Origin: Sunxiuqinia sp.
GTDB lineage: Bacteria; Bacteroidota; Bacteroidia; Bacteroidales; Prolixibacteraceae
DNA length: 50,307 nt
NCBI GenBank assembly: GCA_024635605.1
Contig: JAGXIR010000013.1
Location: 1 to 50,307, forward strand
Direction: 5' to 3'
Below, piece by piece: positions 8,867 to 17,452 of this stretch (position 1 is its first letter; each line of letters starts with the position of its first letter). The translations under genes and the position numbers were made by a program. The notes under the pieces are model-generated. The model was not told the DNA's origin. It made no database searches and saw only the letters and a program-made list of their open reading frames with translations.

Positions 8867-9118
8867 AGCCAGAGTATGACGCCGGGTAGCCAGATAAACT
8901 TGCCAAGTCGCCAGACGAACTCAGCTACCCGCCAGGCGATGTCGCCAACTGTCAAGAAAGCAGTCTGCGGGAGCCAGACGAACTCAGTGATTGCCACGGA
9001 GTCAGTCCGGAGGAGCCAGACGAAGTCGCCGACCCTCCAGACGAACTCAGCGAGGAGCCAGACGATGTTGGCGGGGCGCCAGAACATCAACAGGACGCGG
9101 CAAGACGAGAAAAACACA
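8867..9118. repeat. Imperfect 21-bp tandem repeat, 12 units
   Basis: In the plus frame of ORF 8819-9121 the translation breaks into heptads (SQINLPS, RQTNSAT, RQAMSPT, SQTNSVI, SQTKSPT, LQTNSAR), an exact period of seven codons. On the minus strand the same bases give FVWRVGD, FVWLLRT, FVWLPQT, FVWRLGK heptads. The DNA core is close to gccagacgaactcagcgagga with substitutions but almost no length change. Because 21 is divisible by three, open frames on both strands follow automatically. No start context, domain or second coding signal supports either frame, so I call it a DNA repeat and not a gene. Confidence 0.85.
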
Positions 9119-9182
9119 TGAACTGGTAAATCAGGTAGGGGCTCATCGAATCAGACAGTTGCTTTGGCTAAACGCAGACAGT

Positions 9183-9446
9183 ATGGGTTTGGGCTAAAGC
9201 CCAGCTTGAGGCGTCGCAACGGCCCGGCCCTGAAGGGCCGGGTTACTGACTGGTGCAGCACTCATCGTCAGTAGAAGAAAGATGATAAGCACAATCGGTA
9301 ACCTTCGAAATGACTAGAAATCACAAGCACGATCAAAAATCCCCGGAGTCATCCTATGAGAAGCCAACGATAGCATCAGTAAGCCTCGGATTCATCCGGG
9401 GGACACGAAACAGCCTGCATCGGCCGGGCTTTAGCCCAAAACCCAT
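9183..9446. mobile_element. 264-bp element with terminal inverted repeats, possibly MITE-like
   Basis: ATGGGTTTGGGCTAAAGCCC at 9183-9202 is the inverse complement of GGGCTTTAGCCCAAAACCCAT at 9426-9446, apart from one extra base. Each arm contains its own small palindrome GGGC(T/A)...GCCC. The interior has no ORF but carries strong hairpins. I see no clear target-site duplication, so a mobile origin is inference; two copies of a REP-type palindrome in opposite orientation would look the same. Confidence 0.4.
9223..9242. repeat. Perfect GC hairpin CCCGGCCC-TGAA-GGGCCGGG
   Basis: An 8-bp perfect stem with a TGAA tetraloop and no T-run after it, so it is not a normal terminator. It lies inside the inverted-repeat-bounded element. 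I recognise this type of GC palindrome as frequent between genes in Bacteroidota (from memory). Confidence 0.75.
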
Positions 9447-9741
9447 TTAAAGGCGTCCAAGCCGAACAAATGACATCAAGCAGAAAACAACTGAATGGTT
9501 TACCAGCAAAAACCATTATCTTGGTGACTGGAAAATGAAGGGCGTTGGTATATTGAGCGTTCGTAAACAGTCGAACAGTTTAATAAAAAATGAGTTATAA
9601 ACTCAAGACAGCTCACCCCTCGTTACCGCTTCGCTTAAACAAGGGGCAAGCCGGAGGAGCAACCTGTTAATTCGACTTAAGGTTTGCCTCGTTAAACTAT
9701 ATAGGAATTTCTTGAACCTATTTGACTTAAAAACAAATACT

Positions 9742-10209
9742 ATGAGAAAACTATCTTACTTATCTGTTCTACTTTTTGTTAGCCTATTTTCAGTAGTAAC
9801 CTTCATTATTCCGATTGAAACAAAAGCGCAGTCGATAGTTTATAAAACGTATTACTTATCAACGAACGAAACTGACTCTGCTTTTATTAAAAAGAATAAA
9901 ATTGAGTTTTATAAAACACAGCAAAAAAAGGAATATCCACGAGTTGAATTCTATACGGATTCAAAATTCAGTTATTTTTATAACATTAAAACTGATACAA
10001 TAAATGTTGCAAATAAAGAAACTGGCTTATATGTAACTAAAGTAATAGAAAATTCTGATAAGATTACAGGTAGTTATGGTATGGCAGTAGTAAGCGATAG
10101 TAAAGACAGCTCACGAATTGTAGCTTTGATAATAACCTTAAATAATGAAGAAACTATCGAATATGACATCATTGAAGAAGACACAAGGATAGTTTTAACA
10201 AAAAAATGA
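9742..10209 (+). CDS. AT-rich orphan secreted protein
   Basis: I start at the ATG at 9742 (MRKLSYLSVLLFVSLFSVV), ten codons after the track start, because it gives a standard signal peptide ending near TKAQS. The mature part of about 130 residues is rich in Lys, Thr, Tyr and Ile with alternating strands (VYKTYYLSTNETDSAF, RVEFYTDSKFSYFYNIKTD), suggesting a small beta-rich periplasmic or surface protein. No family is recognised. The base composition is clearly poorer in G+C than the neighbouring genes, and it sits between repeat clusters, so recent acquisition is plausible. Confidence 0.65.
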   Translation: MRKLSYLSVLLFVSLFSVVTFIIPIETKAQSIVYKTYYLSTNETDSAFIKKNKIEFYKTQQKKEYPRVEFYTDSKFSYFYNIKTDTINVANKETGLYVTKVIENSDKITGSYGMAVVSDSKDSSRIVALIITLNNEETIEYDIIEEDTRIVLTKK

Positions 10210-10232
10210 ATTGGTTACAACAATTGGCCCCT

Positions 10233-10261
10233 AATAAAGCGTTGCTTGCATACGCTTTATT
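10233..10261. repeat. Inverted repeat AATAAAGCG/CGCTTTATT after the orphan gene
   Basis: A perfect 9-bp stem with an 11-base loop begins 23 bases after the orphan gene's stop. There is no T-run after it, so termination is uncertain. It may mark an end of the inserted segment. The 250 bases up to the leucine-rich repeat gene hold nothing else I can support. Confidence 0.5.
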
Positions 10262-10460
10262 GGAGGCTGTGTTGGACCAAACATGGACTGCTTGCAACCA
10301 ACTGCTTGTTAGTTTTTTGACTGTCGTATTTTCAATCTGGTTTTTTAAAGAATCGTCAGGCAGTGGCGCGACCGGATCTATCATTCGGATCGAAGCTTGT
10401 CGGTGAGGGCTTCACTCCAAGTGAAACCCTCACTATTTCAACATTCGACCTCTGTCAAAT

Positions 10461-10952
10461 TCACTTTTTTGCCGGGTTGTATTTGAAATAGTACAGGTGG
10501 TCCATCGTGCGGATGTGTGCGGGAATTTCGCGGACGCGAGTGCCGACCACATCCACCAGCATGAGGTTCCGGCAGCTGCTTAGGTTGGGCAACTCAGTTA
10601 AGGCAGCATTGCCATTCAGATGTAACTGTTCGAGTTTTGTGCAGTGGGAGAGTAGCGAGCTGACTTCTTTCAGCTTGTTGTTTCGCACAGATAAAATCCG
10701 CAGGTTGGTCAGGTTATTGATCCAGTTTGGCAGTTCGGTGAGTTGGTTGTTGTCAAGGATCAACACTTCAATGCCCGGCAAATTGGCGCGTATCGGAACT
10801 TCCTGCAAGTTTTGGTAGCTCAAATCCATGATTCGTTGTGGTGTGCTCGTTATTCCGCGTCCCTCAAAGAGTTCCACCGGATTGCTTTCCTGCGAAAACA
10901 CGGATACGCTCATCAGAAGTAGTGCTATGGGTAACAGTTGTAGTCGTTTCAT
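10461..10952 (-). CDS. Secreted leucine-rich repeat protein
   Basis: The 163-residue protein has a signal peptide (MKRLQLLPIALLLMSVSVFSQ) followed by about four leucine-rich repeats of the plant/bacterial LPxxL type: LPGIEVLILDNNQLTELP, LTNLRILSVRNNKLKEV, CTKLEQLHLNGNAALTELP and a final degenerate one. Such short LRR domains form a small solenoid used for protein binding; no enzymatic domain is present. It acts outside the cytoplasm, probably the periplasm. It is a single gene lying in the repeat-rich strip, with no visible partner. Confidence 0.85.
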   Translation of the reverse strand: MKRLQLLPIALLLMSVSVFSQESNPVELFEGRGITSTPQRIMDLSYQNLQEVPIRANLPGIEVLILDNNQLTELPNWINNLTNLRILSVRNNKLKEVSSLLSHCTKLEQLHLNGNAALTELPNLSSCRNLMLVDVVGTRVREIPAHIRTMDHLYYFKYNPAKK

Positions 10953-11219
10953 ATTTCTAAATCATTGTTTCTGTATAAATAACGTATTTTTCTGTCTTTT
11001 CGTTTCTAAAGGTTGACCTAATGGTTTATTTTGGTTGTGTGGACCTGGCCTTGATACACCAATCTATAAGTTTTGATCCTCCCTTGATCTGGACTTTTTG
11101 CAAAGAACCAGCAGATAGAATACAACGAAGGCGTAGCGATTTTTAAGTCCCCCACTTCACCGTGCGTTGAAAGCGGCGATGGCCGAAAACCGGTGACCCC
11201 AGAGTTCGTACCATAGCAG

Positions 11220-11610
11220 GTGGTTGGGTTCCTTCCCTTTTTTAAGAGCTTGTCCCGAACTCGCTTCGGGAGAAGGTGTCCCGATCTCCATCGAAAACGG
11301 AAGGGTCAGAAAATTACCAAGCAATTCCAAAGCCCGAATGCTGCTTCGGTGGGGCGTTGCCCCAAACCCCAAATACTTTTTTGTTTTGACACAAAAAAGT
11401 ATTCAAAAAAAGTCAAGGCTGACGATGTTTTGGCTGGAAAACTACGGGTCAGTCACTCCCCGAAAACCAACTCCGATCGGGAATACAGGATCGTCAAACA
11501 GGGTTTTCTTAACCAGTCCCATCGCTGTTTCCTTCCCTTGTTTTCCAAAGCCAAACCCACGTAGGCCGCCTAAGCCCGCTTGCTTGAAGGCTCATCCTGC
11601 GCCTTCCCAA
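11220..11610. repeat. Cluster of intergenic hairpins of Bacteroidota type
   Basis: Three hairpins occur in one block: CCCGAA-CTCGC-TTCGGG (11254-11270), GGGGC-GTT-GCCCC (11351-11363) and a perfect 12-bp stem AATACTTTTTTG/CAAAAAAGTATT with an eight-base loop (11372-11403). This is followed by AAGTCAAGGCTGACGATG and more non-coding sequence. I recognise this composite (GC hairpin, then a CTTTTTTG/CAAAAAAG hairpin, then the TCAAGGCTGA run) as a recurrent intergenic block in this phylum, from memory. Its function is unknown. Confidence 0.55.
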
Positions 11611-11640
11611 CCATTTAGCATGAGTGCAAAGAAGCATAAG

Positions 11641-11670
11641 AAAATAAAAAAGGAGGTCAGCTGACCTCCT
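11641..11670 (-). terminator. Terminator of the tricorn-type peptidase gene
   Basis: AGGAGGTCAGCTGACCTCCT at 11651-11670 is a perfect 20-bp palindrome. On the minus strand it is followed by TTTTTATTTT, giving a strong intrinsic terminator 18 bases after the peptidase stop. Confidence 0.88.
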
Positions 11671-11688
11671 TTCGTTTTCGCGAAGAAT

Positions 11689-14600
11689 TTATTTTGTCTT
11701 GTCCGGTGCTTCCGGTACAGGAGGCAGCGGTTTGTATTCGGTTTTTACTTTTTCTTTGATCACCTCAATGGCTTTTTCCAATTGGGCATCATTACCCAGA
11801 TATTCCTGGTGAGGATCGTTGTCGAGCACGATGTCCGGATCAACGCCATAGCCTTCAATAATCCATTCGCTTTTCTCGGATGAATAAGAGGCAAACTCCG
11901 GCTTGTTCAGTTCAGCACCGTCAATAAAAGGAAGCGAGCCGCTGATACCAACAACGCCACCCCAACTGCGGGTTCCAATGACGGTTCCGAGATTGTAATG
12001 TTTGAAGGCATAGGGGAACAAGTCGCCGTCCGAAGCCGAGTAGCGGTCAATCAGCAGCACTTTGGGCCCAAGCATCATTTGCCCGGGAACCGGCGTTGGA
12101 TGCGTGGCGTTGCGCCGGATATTGGCTCGCTGGGCCACCCGCTGCAAGCGCTCAATAAGCATGGGCGAAACATTGCCGCCGCCATTGCCGCGATCATCAA
12201 TGATCAGGCCTTTTTTGTTGAGCTGCGGATAGAATAATTCGGTAAACTGATTCAAGCCGTTCATGCCCATGTCGGGCACGTGAATGTATCCCACTTCGCC
12301 GTTGGTCGCTTCATTGACTTTTTTGATGTTGGTTTGAACCCAATTGTAGTAGTACAAGTTCGATTCGTCGGTTATTGGGGTGACCAGCACCTGGCGGGCG
12401 CCGCTTTCCGACGGATTGCTGTTGATCGTCAGTTCCACTTCCTTGTTGGCTTTTCCAACCAGCAGCGAAAACAGATCCTGAGTCGATTGCGTGCTCACCC
12501 CATCAATGGCGATAATATAGTCGCCGGCTTTGGCATTCACGCCCACTTCTTTCAGCGGCGAGCGTAAGCCTTTGTTCCAGTTCGTACCATTTAGTATTTC
12601 ATCAATTTTGAAATAACCTGACGGGTCTGCACTAATCTTGGCTCCCAGCAACCCGGTTTGAATCCGCTTGGGTTCGGGCCGGTCGCCACTTTGTACGTAG
12701 GCGTGCCCCACATTCAGTTCGCCAATCAATTCGCCAATAATGTAGGTCAAATCGTCGCGGTGCCGGGCATGCGGAACCAGTACGGCGTATTTTTCGTGCA
12801 TCGCTTCCCAGTCCAGTCCGTGCATGTTTTCAACATAGAAGAAGTCGCGCATCTGGCGCCAGCTTTCATCGTAAATCTGTTTCCATTCGGTCTGGTAATC
12901 TACCCAAACGTTCATGTTCGACAAATCAATGGTTTCTTCCAGATTGACTTTGGATGTTGGTAAGTCAATAACGGCCCATTTACTATCTTGCACAACCAGC
13001 ATTTTGTTGTGGTTTGCCGAGATGCCAAAGTTGAATTTTCCCAAGACAGTCTCTTTTTTCTTATCTAAGTCATACAATTTGGCATTGCGGTCATCGCTGT
13101 AATCGACGTAATAAACCTTGTCGCCCACACAGGATGCATTGTAGTAATTGGATGCTGAAATTGGAAGTGAAACAATCCGATCGGCCAGTCCGTCAAGGTC
13201 AATTTTGACAGTTTTGTCATCCTGTTTTTCATCGGCTTTGTCGTCTTTCTTATTCTTTTCTTCTTTGGCCTCACTTTCCACTTTTACGGTGTCATTTTCC
13301 GGTGCAAATGGCGATTTGGTTTCCTCCGACAGAATGGCCAGGTAAATGCGCGACATCTTGGTGTAGGCGTGGTTCCATTCGGTTTGGCTGTAGGTTGGGT
13401 TGAAATCGCGGGCCGAAACAAACACGATGTATTTGCCATCGCTGGAGAACGACGGAGAACCGGAATCGTACCAGTTGTCGGTTACTTCGTGCAGGTTTTT
13501 GCTGTTCACCGCGTAGAGCATGATTTTAGAGAAACGGTTATCGGACGACTCGGCAAAGGTAATCCACTTGCTGTCGGGCGACCAGTTGTACGCTCTGATC
13601 AGACCATACTCGGAAGTTTGTACCGTGGTTGTTTTTTTCGAGTCGATATCGACATAGCGGAGCCGGTGTTTGCGGTCTGACCACATGATTTTTTTGCTGT
13701 CGGGCGACCATTCGAGGCTGAACTTGTAAGTGTCGGCATTTTTAGTCAACTGGATCGCTTCGCTTTTGCCTTGTTGATCCTGGATGTAAACTTCAAACTC
13801 GCCAGACTGATCACTCAGGTAGGCAATGTATTTGCCATCGGGCGACCAAACGGCGCTGCGTTCGTGTGCTCCCGGGGTTTTGCTCAGGTTGTTGGTGATT
13901 CCCTTTTTTGCCGGAACATTGAATACTTCGCCACGGGCCGAAAAAACAACACGCTCGCCATTGGGCGACACATCACCATCGGTAATCCGTTTCGAGGCAT
14001 CTTTCCATTCGTTGCGGGCATACACAAAATCGTTGTTAATGTGAATCGCAACTTTTACCGGTTGCTTGTCGGTCACGTTCATTTTGTAGAGGTAGCCGCC
14101 GTTTTCAAACACGATGTGATCGCCTCCAATCGACGGAAATTTGACATCGTATTCTGTAAAATTCGTCACTTTTTCAATCGCTTTGGTTTTGGTGTTGTAC
14201 ACGAAAATATTCATAGTGCGATCGCGGTCGGATAGGAAGAAAATCTCGTCGCCGGCCCACATCGGGATAATATCCTGGGCTTTATTGTCGGTTAGGTTTT
14301 TAACTTCTTTTGAGTTGAAGTCAAACAGCCAGATATCATCGGCCATGCCACCTTCATAATATTTCCAGGTGCGAAACTCGCGGAAAACCCGGTTAAATGC
14401 CAGTTGGTTACCATCGGGCGAGTAGCTTATAAAACCACCTTCGGCCAAGGGAAGCTCTGTTGACAGGCCGCCTTCGACAGGCACCTGAAAAAGTTGTCCT
14501 TTAAAGGAGTTGAAGCTTTGCTTGCGCGAACGGTAAACGATATTCTTGCCATCCGGAGTCCAGCTCATCACAATGTTGTTGGGTCCCATTCGATCCGAAA

Positions 14601-14943
14601 CTTTGTCGCGGCCCAAGGTGGCAGTGTGCGTCAATCGTTTTGGGGAACCACCGCTGGCTGGCATGACAAACACTTCGGTGTTGCCATCGTACTGGCCGGT
14701 AAAAGCCAGCTTGCTGCCATCCGGAGAAAAACGGGCGAATAGCTCGAAGCCACCATCATTGGTTAGTTTTCGGGCTGTGCCGCCATCGGCAGCGACAGTA
14801 TAGAGATCGCCGGCATAGGTAAACACGATTTGATTGCCGGAAATAGCAGGAAAACGAAGCAGTCGGGCTTCGCCGGTCTGCGCCGAAACGAAATTGATTC
14901 CCAGCAGGAATACAATAATAAATGAGAGATAAATTCTACGCAT
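11689..14943 (-). CDS. Tricorn-type S41 peptidase, secreted
   Basis: The 1084-residue protein begins with a signal peptide (MRRIYLSFIIVFLLGINFVSAQ). It then has two beta-propeller regions made of WD40/TolB-like blades, visible as repeated SPDG motifs (FSPDGSKLAF, WSPDGKYIAYLSD, WSPDSKWITFAES). A charged linker (KEEKNKKDDKADEKQDDK, near residue 570), the tricorn core, a PDZ domain at about residues 750 to 860 and a C-terminal S41 peptidase domain follow. The expected nucleophile lies in SASDGD near residue 971. Archaeal tricorn trims proteasome products; in Bacteroidota the secreted homologues probably degrade peptides in the periplasm (inference). It is monocistronic. Confidence 0.93.
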   Translation of the reverse strand: MRRIYLSFIIVFLLGINFVSAQTGEARLLRFPAISGNQIVFTYAGDLYTVAADGGTARKLTNDGGFELFARFSPDGSKLAFTGQYDGNTEVFVMPASGGSPKRLTHTATLGRDKVSDRMGPNNIVMSWTPDGKNIVYRSRKQSFNSFKGQLFQVPVEGGLSTELPLAEGGFISYSPDGNQLAFNRVFREFRTWKYYEGGMADDIWLFDFNSKEVKNLTDNKAQDIIPMWAGDEIFFLSDRDRTMNIFVYNTKTKAIEKVTNFTEYDVKFPSIGGDHIVFENGGYLYKMNVTDKQPVKVAIHINNDFVYARNEWKDASKRITDGDVSPNGERVVFSARGEVFNVPAKKGITNNLSKTPGAHERSAVWSPDGKYIAYLSDQSGEFEVYIQDQQGKSEAIQLTKNADTYKFSLEWSPDSKKIMWSDRKHRLRYVDIDSKKTTTVQTSEYGLIRAYNWSPDSKWITFAESSDNRFSKIMLYAVNSKNLHEVTDNWYDSGSPSFSSDGKYIVFVSARDFNPTYSQTEWNHAYTKMSRIYLAILSEETKSPFAPENDTVKVESEAKEEKNKKDDKADEKQDDKTVKIDLDGLADRIVSLPISASNYYNASCVGDKVYYVDYSDDRNAKLYDLDKKKETVLGKFNFGISANHNKMLVVQDSKWAVIDLPTSKVNLEETIDLSNMNVWVDYQTEWKQIYDESWRQMRDFFYVENMHGLDWEAMHEKYAVLVPHARHRDDLTYIIGELIGELNVGHAYVQSGDRPEPKRIQTGLLGAKISADPSGYFKIDEILNGTNWNKGLRSPLKEVGVNAKAGDYIIAIDGVSTQSTQDLFSLLVGKANKEVELTINSNPSESGARQVLVTPITDESNLYYYNWVQTNIKKVNEATNGEVGYIHVPDMGMNGLNQFTELFYPQLNKKGLIIDDRGNGGGNVSPMLIERLQRVAQRANIRRNATHPTPVPGQMMLGPKVLLIDRYSASDGDLFPYAFKHYNLGTVIGTRSWGGVVGISGSLPFIDGAELNKPEFASYSSEKSEWIIEGYGVDPDIVLDNDPHQEYLGNDAQLEKAIEVIKEKVKTEYKPLPPVPEAPDKTK

Positions 14944-15192
14944 ACGTATTCAATTTAAATTTTATCAATAAGGTTGTAAGAATGTTCACTAAGCTATTGG
15001 TATCATTTGGTCATTTCAATTACAGTGTTCATACAAACATTTCTGTTTTGATAACAACTGGTTGGCTGAAAGGTTATTTCTGTATAAAATTAAGCATGCA
15101 ATGAACTGCTTTATGAACAGATTCTGTAGCTATTTGTCCTTATTTGTAAAGCGAATTTGAAGAATTCGAAACTGAAAAGGCCAAAATTGACT

Positions 15193-15801
15193 ATGATTAA
15201 ACTTCTCATCATCCGTCACGGAGAAACCATTGAAAATGCCGGCAATATTTGTCAAGGGCAGCAGCATGGGTGCTTGTCTGAATTAGGAATTCAGCAGGCT
15301 AAGAATTTAGCTTCCAGTTTGAAAGATGAGTTGATTGATGTGTTGTATTCAAGTGACTTGCAGCGGGCGATCGATACGGCCAACGAAATTTTGACATTTC
15401 ATTCGAAACTGGAATTGCAAACCGATACACTTTTGCGCGAACGCTCTCTGCCTTTGTGGGAAGGCCTGCGGTTTCCTGAAAACTGGAAGTGGGAGTACTT
15501 GCCCGAAGGTTCAGAAACAAACGAAGATATGATGAACAGGGCCCGGCAGTTCATTTCGAAATTACTGAAAACGCAAGATGGGAAATATGTAGCTGTGGTT
15601 ACGCATGGCGGTATGATTCGGGCTTTTCGCACCGTTATTGCCAACAAACCGGCCAGCGACTATTTTTCGTGGGATGTAAGCAAAAATACTTCCGTGAGCC
15701 GGGTTGAACTGCATGTTGATGGCAATCACAGGCTGCTGGAGGTAAATAATACGGATCATTTGGATCTGGAAACGCCCGGAACCGCTCAATTGTTTTCGTG
15801 A
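15193..15801 (+). CDS. Histidine phosphatase (phosphoglycerate mutase-like) family protein
   Basis: I prefer the ATG at 15193 over the TTG at 15157 because the protein then begins MIKLLIIRHGETIEN, with the RHG catalytic motif at residues 8 to 10 as usual. SDLQRAIDTANEIL supplies the second arginine, and VVTHGGMIRAF is the second catalytic histidine. At about 202 residues it is the size of CobC/GpmB-like broad phosphatases. A precise substrate (adenosylcobalamin-related, sugar phosphate or nucleotide) cannot be assigned. It lies upstream of a HAD phosphatase gene on the same strand with a 111-base gap. Confidence 0.88.
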   Translation: MIKLLIIRHGETIENAGNICQGQQHGCLSELGIQQAKNLASSLKDELIDVLYSSDLQRAIDTANEILTFHSKLELQTDTLLRERSLPLWEGLRFPENWKWEYLPEGSETNEDMMNRARQFISKLLKTQDGKYVAVVTHGGMIRAFRTVIANKPASDYFSWDVSKNTSVSRVELHVDGNHRLLEVNNTDHLDLETPGTAQLFS

Positions 15802-15912
15802 GAAAATTAATAGAAGATTAAATTCACCGGATATTGCAGGGTGTGCCTTCAGTAAAATTTTTAGCTGTGAAAAAAAGCGTAATTTTGCCTTCCAAACTTC
15901 AAGAAAGTAATT

Positions 15913-16503
15913 ATGATACTAGATAAACACCCGGACGCAGAGGCGTTGATTTTTGACTTAGATGGAACGCTATCCGATTCGCTTCCCCTTCACATTGCTT
16001 CCTGGTACACGGTTTGCGAACACTACAATTGCAAATTCGACCCGTCAATCATGGAAGAAATGACCGGCGTGCCTACCATTGAGTTTGCCCACCGGATCAT
16101 CCGCGACAATGGTATGAAAGGCGTTGACCCGGTGGAAATGGTTCGAATGAAACAACAGACGTTTTGGAACAGCATTGATCAACTTCGGCCACACGAGTCG
16201 GTTGTTCGTTTGGTGCATCAGTATCATGGAAAAATTCCGCTGACGGTGGGTACCGGGGCGAGTCGCACTAGTGCCGAGCTGCAGTTGAAAGCTCTGAAAA
16301 TCTATGATTTGTTTGATGCCATTGTTACGGCCGATGATGTGACCGAGCACAAACCCTTACCGCAAACTTTTTTGAAATGTGCTGAGCTGGTGAAAATTAA
16401 CCCGGAGAAGTGCCATGTATATGAAGACGGAGTTTTGGGCATGAAAGCCGCTAAATCGGCCGGTATGTTTTTGACCGATGTGCGTCCGTTTCTGAAAAAC
16501 TAG
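15913..16503 (+). CDS. HAD-superfamily sugar phosphatase or beta-phosphoglucomutase-like protein
   Basis: The 196 residues show all four HAD motifs: FDLDGTLSDSLPLH with the nucleophile Asp (residues about 19 to 27), TVGTGASRTSAE for motif II, the HKPLPQTFLKCAEL lysine for motif III and YEDGVLGMKAAKSAG for motif IV. A four-helix cap sits between motifs I and II. The pattern is that of YqaB/beta-phosphoglucomutase-like hydrolases, which dephosphorylate small sugar phosphates such as fructose-1-phosphate. The exact substrate is not determinable. It is followed 22 bases later by the AEC transporter gene, with which it may be co-transcribed. Confidence 0.9.
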   Translation: MILDKHPDAEALIFDLDGTLSDSLPLHIASWYTVCEHYNCKFDPSIMEEMTGVPTIEFAHRIIRDNGMKGVDPVEMVRMKQQTFWNSIDQLRPHESVVRLVHQYHGKIPLTVGTGASRTSAELQLKALKIYDLFDAIVTADDVTEHKPLPQTFLKCAELVKINPEKCHVYEDGVLGMKAAKSAGMFLTDVRPFLKN

Positions 16504-16525
16504 CAGATTCAATTAGCCTGATTCC

Positions 16526-17452
16526 ATGCAAAACTACTGGTTATCGTTTTCTACTATCCTCCCGCTTTTTTTGGTGGTTTTGGTCGGTCTGCTTTTCAGT
16601 CGGACGAAGTCGTTTAAAAAAGAGTGGATTGATGTCTTGAACGACTATGCGCTGTGGATTGGTTTCCCGGCGCTGATTCTGGTGGCCCTGTTTAAGTTGG
16701 ATGTTCCGTTGTCCGAATATATTGATCTGGTTGGCTGGAATTCGGCATACATAGTATCGGCTATGCTGCTGGCTTTTCCGGTGGCTAAGCTTTTCAGATT
16801 GAGCACCGACACCTTGCGCACCTTGGTTTTGGCTTTTTCATTTGGCAACGTATCCTACCTCGGCATTCCGGTTTTAATGAATGTTTATGGTGTCGAAATA
16901 CTGGCTGAATCTACTTTGCTGTCGGCGGTTTATTTGTTTTGGCTGTTCACCCTGGGCATTATTTTGGTTGAAGTTTTGGGGGAGCGCGATGTCAATCCTC
17001 TTGTTGTGGTGAAGAACCTGCTTCAGAATCCTTTGCTTATCGCTGTTTTGCTTGGCTTATTGGTTTCCATCCTGAAAATTGACGTACCGGAGATTTTGAT
17101 GAAAGGTCTCGATTTGTTTGCTACTTCGGTAACGGCGGTGGTTTTATTTTCGCTGGGACTGTTTTTGGGAACGCACCCATTTGGAAAGCTTAAGGAGTGG
17201 TTGCCGGTGGCGGCCTTTTCAATAGTTATTTTGTTGGTTTTGCCTTTGGCATTTTATGGTGTCGTTCGGTTTTTGGGAGTTTCGTTCGATATTCGTTCGA
17301 GCATTTTGGAAGCCGCTATGCCCATGGGGTTAACGCCATACGTTTTATCCGTGAAATATAAGCTGAATGCGACTTTCGCCTCGAAGGTGGTGGTGTTGAG
17401 TACGATGCTCAGTGTTTTTACGCTGCCCTTATGGATCCAGATCCTTGGCTAA
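16526..17452 (+). CDS. AEC-family (auxin efflux carrier-like) membrane transporter
   Basis: The 308-residue protein is hydrophobic throughout, with about ten membrane helices in two groups of five. The second group starts near NLLQNPLLIAVLLGLLV, a conserved AEC segment (N-P-L near the start of the half). FGNVSYLGIPVLMNVYG carries the G-N-x-x-x-x-G-x-P motif typical of AEC helix 4. Bacterial members export organic acids such as malate or other small carboxylates. The substrate is not readable. The 3' end overlaps the converging CobW gene by 24 bases. Confidence 0.9.
   Translation: MQNYWLSFSTILPLFLVVLVGLLFSRTKSFKKEWIDVLNDYALWIGFPALILVALFKLDVPLSEYIDLVGWNSAYIVSAMLLAFPVAKLFRLSTDTLRTLVLAFSFGNVSYLGIPVLMNVYGVEILAESTLLSAVYLFWLFTLGIILVEVLGERDVNPLVVVKNLLQNPLLIAVLLGLLVSILKIDVPEILMKGLDLFATSVTAVVLFSLGLFLGTHPFGKLKEWLPVAAFSIVILLVLPLAFYGVVRFLGVSFDIRSSILEAAMPMGLTPYVLSVKYKLNATFASKVVVLSTMLSVFTLPLWIQILG

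Larger units (their letters stand above)
9119..9741. other. Repeat-rich intergenic stretch
   Basis: No plausible gene is visible. The stretch holds an element bounded by inverted repeats (9183-9446), internal hairpins and, around 9608-9645, a weak inverted repeat CCCCTCGTT/AACAAGGGG. It separates the 21-bp tandem repeat from an AT-rich orphan gene. Confidence 0.7.
10953..11688. other. Intergenic stretch with hairpin repeats, no supported gene
   Basis: The 736 bases hold the hairpin cluster described separately and the terminator of the tricorn-type gene. The two overlapping ORFs at 11220-11664 have scrambled compositions (many Pro, Ser, Lys), no start signals, and run through the hairpins, so I treat them as chance frames. 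Confidence 0.65.

Noticed and set aside
8764-9121. ORFs on both strands (117 aa minus, 100 aa plus) across the tandem repeat
   Set aside because: Both are consequences of a 21-bp repeat without stops; no domain, start context or other coding evidence.
9181-9460. CRISPR-like spaced palindromes
   Set aside because: Only two copies in opposite orientation with no regular spacers and no cas genes.
10210-10330. Possible integron attC-like site after the AT-rich orphan gene
   Set aside because: Neither RYYYAAC nor GTTRRRY core sites are placed correctly, and no integrase gene is visible.
11220-11664. Two overlapping plus-strand ORFs of 114 and 146 aa
   Set aside because: They run through hairpin repeats and have scrambled composition; I recall such ORFs as mis-annotations of the same repeat.
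11998-14803. Plus-strand ORFs inside the tricorn-type gene
   Set aside because: Shadow frames of a long, well supported minus-strand gene.
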